DNA of 64,000 nt, taken from positions 26,114,498 to 26,178,497 of the forward strand of contig JASXTE010000017.1 of assembly GCA_030280995.1 (NCBI GenBank), written 5' to 3'. How positions within the stretch are numbered: the first letter of the stretch is position 1; each line of letters opens with the position of its first letter. This document shows positions 57,120 to 64,000 of the stretch, in pieces. The translations under genes were made by a program, and so were the position numbers. The notes beneath the pieces were generated by a model. It did not search any database, was not told where the DNA came from, and was given only the letters and a program-made list of their open reading frames with translations. The stretch comes from Hemileia vastatrix. Lineage: Eukaryota > Basidiomycota > Pucciniomycetes > Pucciniales > Zaghouaniaceae.

Positions 57120-57326
57120 TAGTTTATCCTTGTTGCGGAGGTCGATAAGAGTTTTATAAACATCATAGTTTATCCTCATTGCGGAGGAATCCATAAAATT
57201 TCGTTGATATCATAGTTTATCCTCATTGCCGAGGGATCCATAAAATTTCATTGATATTATAGTTTATCCTCATTGTGGAGGATAATAAAATTTGATAATT
57301 GTCATAGTTTATCCTCATTGCGGAGG
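57120..57326. repeat. Gypsy-B hairpin-repeat array II
   Basis: Five TAGTTTATCCT units at about 57120, 57166, 57213, 57260 and 57305, as in Gypsy-A. Their linkers differ more than the units do. Confidence 0.88.
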
Positions 57327-60300
57327 AAGACTTCAGCACTCCTGGTGCCTCTAGGATAGAACCGTTTCACTTGATTGGCCGCTACCCTCTTCTTCAATAC
57401 TACTCCATTCAACTCTTCTAGCACATATGAACCTCCAGAAACTTGCTCCTTAACTTTATACGGTCCATTCCACCTATCTGCAAACATCTTTCCCCACTGA
57501 CTTTCCAAACTCTGATTATACACCAATACCATATCTCCTGGGTTCAAAAGTTTCCTTAATCGATGTGCCAACCGCTCATCCCAATATCTAACTGATTGAT
57601 TTTGGATCTTCATCATCCGCAAATATGCTTTTTCTAAATATTCTTCTTTCTTTTCTAGCTGCATCATTCTTCAGTAGTTTTGACCGTGTCCCAGTCAACT
57701 CCAAGATATGATTCAGCTTCTAAATCAACCAGTAAAACTGCTTTCTGTCCAAAAACAAGTTCATAAGGTGAAAATCCGGTCGTCCTTTTGGCAGTGATTC
57801 GATCAGCAAATAAAATTAAAGGTAAATAGTGCCTCCATTTTTCGGCACTTCTCCCACACATTTTAACTAAAGTATCCTTGATAACTTGATGCCCTCTTTC
57901 AACCATGCCTTCAGCTTCAGGATAATATGGGGTTGCTACCCTAACCTTTGATCCAACTTTCAATACGGCCTCTTTAAACTCTGTCCCAAATTCAGGACCT
58001 CCATCTACCGTCACCAACTTCATCACCCCATACCTATATACCCAATTATTCAAAAAAAATTCTACCACATTTTTGGCAGTTAAATTAATAAGAGGCGCTG
58101 CCTCTACCCAACCAGATAAATCATCTCTGGCCACAATTAAATATTTATACCGTCCCTCTTTTATATGAACGGCATCTAAACTAACTCTCCCAAAGAGCGT
58201 ATATTCACCGGTTGCGCGTCCAGGCTCTTTTGGCCTTAAATAACTTTGACTTTGACATTCTTCGCATGACTGATCCCACTGCTTAACAGCCATCTTCATT
58301 CCAGGCCACCAAAATCGATCAAAAATTCTTCTAAACACTTCTCCAACGCCTCAATGTCCGAGATCTTCATGCAGTGATTTCAAAACTAATTCTTGCCCTT
58401 TCTGTTGAGTTATAACTACTTGAGGATTTGGATACCTTCTCCTCATTAAACGTCGACCAGATAGGTAAAACGTAGATGACTTCCTCTTGATAGCCACCCA
58501 TTCATCGTCTTCACAATCTTCTGGCCTCTCTAAAGTCAATAAATATTTGACTAACAAAAAATAAAAACCAGTCTGACCCCAGACTTCATCTTGAAAATCG
58601 ATTAATATAACATCAATAGGGACTTCTCTATCACCAATATCACCTGCACATGAATGAGCCAATAATTGTTGACCCCTAAATAAATCTTTAATTGTGCTAT
58701 GTCGACATTTTTCTTCTGAACCTTTGGATCCTTCGTAAACCGTATTCGAAAATACCTCTTTCTCTTTTTCCACCTTTTTATTTAAATTCTCTACTTCTCC
58801 AACATATACACCATTCCTTAACTTACTACTATCCCACACTACCAATCCATCTTCCTCTACATACACCACATCTTCTTCTACCTCCTTTCTACCAAATTTA
58901 TCTACACCTTTTCCAACACCTTTATTAACATAAAAACTATTTTCCAGTTTATCCTCTTGGTGGAGGTCATCATCACCATAATCTAAACACAATAATCCTG
59001 CCAGTTTAACCTCATGGGGGAGGTATGGAAAGTCTTCAGCTCCTTTAGTGCTGGCTTTGATAATAGGTATATCTTCATCGAACTCTTCTGAGTCTGAATG
59101 TTCTTCAGTGGGTGGTCTCCTTGATAAACCATCTGGAATAGTAAAAGTTTTGCCAGGCTTATGAACTAAATCAAAAGAAAAATGTTGAATAAAAGCTACC
59201 CATCTCGTCATGGGTGTGTTCGGTAAACTTGGGGAATTAATCATCTGGATTAATGATTTTGCATCCACTTGCAACTCAAAATGTTGCCCCCACAAAATAT
59301 GCTGAAGTTTCTTCAGTATTTTTGCCACACCACATAATTCCAATTTTGGTTGAGAATATCTTGATTTGACCTCAGTAAATACTACAGATTCATACCTAAC
59401 TGGCCTGATGTAACCAGCTTTATCCATCTGAGACAAAACCGCCCCTGCTGCAACCTGACTTGAATCAACTGCTAAATAAATTCTGCCAGCTTCTTTTCCA
59501 TAATCCAACTTGTGCAGGACTAAATCCTTCCCCACAACCTCCTTCAACTTCACAAATGCCTTCTCACACTCTTCATCCCACTCCCAGTCTGCATCCTTTC
59601 TTGTTAACCGTCTCAATGGAGCTGCCAATGAAGAAAAGTCCTTAATAAACATTCTAACATATACGCAAACGCCTAAAAACCCTCTGACTTCGGTCGTATT
59701 CTTGGGTCTTGGCCAGGACTGAATTTTGTTAACTTTCTTCTTGGACATAATCCTACCCTCTCTACATACCACATGGCCTAATATTTCTAAGGCTGGCACA
59801 CAACATGAAAATTTTGAACCTGAAATAGTTAAACCAGCCTCTTCAATTCGAAACAAGATTCTTTCTAAAGTAATTGCAAACTCCCAAATGAATTTGCGTA
59901 TCCTGGGATTCTCTTCCAACACCTGGTTATCATAGTCGGTTGTTGGTCCCTTAATTCCTCCATCATCTATAAAGATTCCAGAATATTGTGGAATTTTGTC
60001 TTGAAGGATCCAAGCCATCTGAGCTTGATAAACTGCAACCAAATTTGTTGCTCCTTGAGGTAATCTTGTTAACTGTAAACATCCTAGTGGCATATCAAAT
60101 GTAGTGAGAGGCCTTGAGTCCGGATGTAACTCTCTCTCATCATATCCACCCATAATATCTCCCAAACCATAACACACTCTCCCTGCAAACTCTTCAACAA
60201 ACTCCTCATCACTAGGAGGTATCCCAGCATCCTTTATTGTAACCCTATTTAATTCCCTAAGATCATGAACAACTCTAAGCTTGCCATTTGGTTTCTTGAT

Positions 60301-61452
60301 AAAAAATACCTGACTAGAATAACTTGACAATGATTGCTCATACAGTCCCGTGCGTATCTGTTCTCTGACAACTTCAATATAGGCTTCTTTTAATGCAGCC
60401 AGAATAGGGATCGGTTTCTGCTGCCACAGTTCATGACATACCACAGGAATCTTGTAAGTCTCCCCATAGGAACGCTTCAACACACCCCTCTCCTCTTCTA
60501 CAAAAGCAATGGCCTTCTCTTGCTTGACCATCACATCCAACAATAACTTCTTCTCTTCACCAGACAACCAACCATCAGGTCCAAATTTAACATCACCCAG
60601 TCTCTCAAAAGTGATTCTTGACGTCTCAAAAAATTCAGGCGGATTCTTTACCAAGGGACTTTCATAAGGATCTCTTGATAACCTTGGTCTTCTCAAGGGT
60701 GGATTTAATTTGGCAGGTAGCGGTTCATTAATAGGTTGAACTTTATTTGCTACTTTCTTATATTTGGCTGCGTCCACATCTAAAAAAACTTGAGGTAAAA
60801 CATTTAATTTTGTATTGCCATTAAAAATTTCATCAAATGAATCTTTTTCATCGTCAGAATCAGAATAAGAAAAATTAGAAAAATATTTTATTTCATTTTT
60901 AAATTTTACCCTTTTCTTCTTTCCCTCGTCTAATTTATAAACAGATTTTCCAACACCTTTGCTTCCCTTATCCAACAGTAAATCGCCCGTAAAGAAAGTT
61001 GGCAGTTTAACCTCTTGCTGGAGGACCGGAATTGAATTTTCACAAAAATTATTTTTTTGTGTTTTAATTATACTGAGATTTTTTATTGGATTTTGATAAG
61101 ATTTTTGCAGTTTACCCTCTTGCTGGAGGTCCAAAATAGAAGGAGATACTTGCAGTTTAACCTCTTGCTGGAGGTCATCAAACATACCCTTCCAATTTTT
61201 ATCCAACCTAATTTGGCCCATTTTGCCTTTTTCACCATTTTTAAATTTAATAGAAAAACAGGGTAAATCCAATAAACATATAGAAAAGTCCAAAACGTAT
61301 TTTCACTCCAAAGTAATATTAACAGAAAATAATTGAGAATCCACTTGAATTATCTCCAAGTGAGCTGACCTATTGAAATCTGGGATCTCATCCTGAGGAG
61401 AGATTACAAAATTAGAGTGATCAGCCCCTGCTACCCCAAAAAATGAGGGCAT
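57302..61452 (-). pseudogene. Gypsy-B pol
   Basis: Same frame and domains as Gypsy-A pol, starting at the ATG at 61450-61452. Broken by TGA 61303-61305, TGA 58351-58353 (after HEDLGH, fits CGA-to-TGA) and a 16-bp deletion near 57667 that shifts the frame inside integrase. Between the two TGA codons 980 residues are open, covering all of RT and RNase H with FIDD intact. The N-terminal extension has one more LQQE-KL repeat than Gypsy-A. The four stop positions of Gypsy-A are sense codons here. Confidence 0.9.
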
Positions 61453-63160
61453 TCATCCCTTTCCAACAAACATAATTCACCAGAAGCCGTCCGTTTTTTA
61501 CGCTGCTTCTTGGTGCAAACACAACACTGGCACAGAGAAGTAATACCTGGCCGTGTTTCCCAACCTTCATCTCCAGGAGGTGCTAACCGCATATGTAACC
61601 TCCGCATATCTTCACCAGTGATCTCCAAACTAATCCCCATGCCAGCTTGATACCCTATCCTGGCCTCAAAATCCATCAAAAAAGGACCACCAAGAACAGT
61701 TTTGACTGCTTCTCTGGCCACATAAAAGTGAACCTTACCAACAGATCCACCAATGCCTAACCTGACATGCTCAGCTGTACCCATCAGCTTGGTTGCATGC
61801 CCTCCAATGCCTCTGAGGTTTCCCCCAGTTCCACTTTTAATTGGCAAGCCTATACTTGTTGCTTGCTCCAATGAAATTAAATTAATTTGAGACCCTGAAT
61901 CGACCAAGGCCTTTACTTCTTTACCGTTAAGAGTTACCACCAGGTAACCCAGGAGAGCGGAAAAATGTGTATCTACATCTTCCCCAAACTTTTCAACATT
62001 TTCACAAATATATTCCACCTCTCCAGTGGAAACCCAACGCCTCGTCAAATGCTTCTTTTTCTTTTCAGCAAGCGCCAGACTTATCGTAAATAACTCCCCC
62101 AAAGATAAGGGAATCTGCAGTTGATTCACCCTATTCAAAACTACGTCCATCGCATTAGCTTGACCAGAAACTACTGGCCACTCATACTGGACCTTTGATT
62201 TAACAACCTTGGCCCTGGGTACCTCTTGAGGTTCAACTGAGCCATCTTAACCCCCCCCATTATAACATCTTCACTTTCTATAACCCTAACTCCGTCACCA
62301 GCTTCTTGCACTAATCCTGATCCATCGCTAGTCCTTCTTACTCCCTCCATTGGGATGGGACCGCTAAAACTTGGTCTGGGTAGAGACACCAACAGTACGT
62401 CCTCCTCAGAATCCGAATCATCCTCTGGCATAGGCTCACCATTTAAATCAAACTTGCCATAACTTGGGGGCCCCATATCAGCAATCCCCTTCTGCATTTT
62501 ATATAATTCGTCCTTAGAGTAAGGGTTCAATTTGTTGGCGGCAGTTTGAGCACTAGAGTTTTTGTCCTTAGAGTAAGGGTTCACTTTGTTATTTGCCTTG
62601 CCAGGATTAGCCCTCAATTGGCTCTGAATGCTACTCTTTGCCTTAGTAGCAGCTGCTCTTCTAGCAGCATTAACATCGTATTTGCTGGCCATACAACTAC
62701 CCTCCACTTGGGCAACCGTTGCCAGCTCTAAACCTCCAAAAGAAGTAGAAAATGTGGCTTTACTGACCTCTTTCTATTTATCTTTGTCAGCTTTTCCACC
62801 ATTACCATTACCATTTTTGCCACCCTTGGCATTAACATCTTCATCATTTATCTCTTCAAATCTGGCTCTCCTTTCAGCCGTTAAACTTCTTCTGCCAAAT
62901 CAGAAGGAGACTGTCCATCACTGGGCTTGATGAATGAACCATCAGGAAATTTATAAACTTTACCATCAAATATAACTCGCCCAGCATCCATATCCTTATC
63001 AAGAGCAAAACAAACTGTTGCTCTGTACCCCCTCCTATTACAATAGGAGCACACCTTTGGCTCATTGTAGCCACCTCTATAACTACTACCACCATTCCCA
63101 CCATTTCTCCCATTGCCGGGGAAGCGGTTACCGTTATTATTGCCATTATAATTTTGACAT
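61431..63160 (-). pseudogene. Gypsy-B gag C-terminal part and protease
   Basis: Protease (LVDSGSQINLIS) is joined in frame to the end of Gag, with Leu where Gypsy-A has TAG. The protease stop and slippery site (61437-61443) are identical to Gypsy-A. In gag a frameshift at a C run near 62252, a stop near 62780 and a one-base deletion near 62897 break the frame. The knuckle (CSYCNRRG) is visible near 63050. Gag ends at 63160, where the Gypsy-C LTR begins. Confidence 0.85.
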
Positions 63161-64000
63161 TATGGTAAGGTAAACTCTTACAGTCGCCTTGCTGTAAGCA
63201 GAATCCGGAGGAGATATGTGGATTTAGCTGAAAACCCTGTCCTTCCAATAAAAATAACAAAATGGGAATTCTAAATCACTAAGCTAACCAATCTACTTGA
63301 ATCTGATTGATAAAAATAATGAAACTCTAAATAATTAACGCTTATTGAGATTTAAAGAAAGTGGCTGTTGATAAAAGAAATACTGATAACAACAATTAAG
63401 GTGTACCAGTGAAAGATCTGAAAAGATTGACTTTTATGTTTTTATAATAATTTGAATTTTTATGAGACAGCAATAATCAAGTCCCAGCGATGAAGACCTT
63501 TCTAAAGATACCCTGTATGAAGTGTGCTTTAAATTGTTGAGTAGTATTTCTAAAATGTTATATAAAATATAAAGTTATAAAGGTATTACAAATTTATTTA
63601 ATTTGTTGAGTAATAAAAAATGAGACCGTGGTGGTTAATGATTAAGCTGTATGATGTGTCCCCCCTCTCAATTTCGAGTTTGAGAAGCGCTTAAGTATTC
63701 CTAGTCACGTGCCTAAGTTTTCCCCTCCAGAGCTCTTCCAGAGTCAATCCGGAGCCCGTACAGAGTCTGTCCGGACTTCCAGACTCAATTAGAACCTTAA
63801 AACTATTATAAAAAATGTAGAAAAATTACACATAATAGAGCTACTTCCCCTTTACATACTAAACTAATTCTCGTAGTCTGCGCAGCTTTAATTACCCCGT
63901 GAAAATTCATCCAAGTTAAGTTATTTTTGAAAACGTAAATATTTCTATAAAACTTTAAAATTCATTTAAAAATATAAGAAAAATAGTAAAAATTCTGGGA
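63161..64000 (-). mobile_element. Gypsy-C: LTR of a third family member, runs off the window
   Basis: Starts TATGGTAAGG inside Gypsy-B gag, after GACAT, and matches the LTRs at 18433, 29874 and 52743 up to the window end. Whether a full element, a solo LTR or a rearranged copy follows cannot be seen. The 4 bp before it are ACAT. Confidence 0.88.

Larger units (their letters stand above)
52743..63160 (-). mobile_element. Gypsy-B: second copy of the Gypsy-A family, 5' part missing
   Basis: Colinear with Gypsy-A from the 3' LTR (52743-53863) through the antisense gene, both hairpin arrays, pol, protease and the C-terminal half of gag. It stops at 63160 in gag, where another LTR of the same family starts. 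It carries its own damage (a 16-bp deletion in integrase, stops, frameshifts in gag) at positions different from Gypsy-A, so the two copies help to read each other. Confidence 0.93.

Noticed and set aside
63161..64000. Reading 63161-64000 as the 5' LTR of Gypsy-B
   Set aside because: The junction is in the middle of gag, without leader, primer site or gag start, so it must be another insertion or a rearrangement.
1..64000. tRNA, rRNA or other structural RNA genes
   Set aside because: None seen on either strand by eye; the tRNA-like sequence at 29855-29871 is only the primer site of Gypsy-A.

Overview
The window reads as transposon-rich nuclear DNA of a filamentous fungus, most likely a basidiomycete and perhaps a rust fungus (Pucciniales). 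That placement is an inference from the style of the Ty3/gypsy and Ty1/copia proteins, the short GT-AG introns (63, 64 and 96 bp), the AT-rich intergenic DNA and the one clear host gene. No rRNA, tRNA, CRISPR or bacterial-type signal was seen.

Layout. 1-6400: a three-copy ~609-bp tandem repeat carrying long palindromes, an ATGCATAT-rich minisatellite, a chromodomain-integrase fossil and a foldback (MITE-like) element. 6423-11435: complete Copia-1 (131-bp LTRs, 5-bp target duplication). 11797-13273: the only convincing host gene, a three-exon EAF-like transcription elongation factor candidate. 13683-31502: Copia-2 (119-bp LTRs, 5-bp target duplication CTATC), split inside its RNase H domain by Gypsy-A (18433-30964, minus strand, 4-bp duplication ATGG). 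31503-37124: several inverted-repeat elements (one PIF/Harbinger-like), a pair of small MITEs, a diverged LTR relative and a LINE ORF1 fossil. 37125-43483: Copia-3, interrupted by a 1,071-bp solo LTR with a 4-bp duplication. 43485-64000: a nested chain in which Copia-4 (minus) is cut by Copia-5 (plus), whose 3' LTR is cut by Gypsy-B (minus), whose gag is cut by the LTR of Gypsy-C, which runs off the window.

Most notable is the Gypsy-A/B family. Besides gag-protease and pol it carries, on the opposite strand between pol and the 3' LTR, a two-exon gene for a 298-residue protein with Zn2Cys6-like cysteine spacing. The gene is bracketed by arrays of a short hairpin repeat (CAGTTTA plus a 4-bp stem and 6-nt loop) whose two stem arms change together; the same repeat also lies inside the pol coding sequence. 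The family also shows a candidate -1 frameshift site (U UUU UUG) between protease and pol and a tRNA-Lys-type primer site. The four copia elements with a visible 5' end all have the GGTTATGGGC primer site expected for half-tRNA-iMet priming. Every gag-pol in the window is broken, largely by nonsense codons, many of them TGA where CGA is expected.
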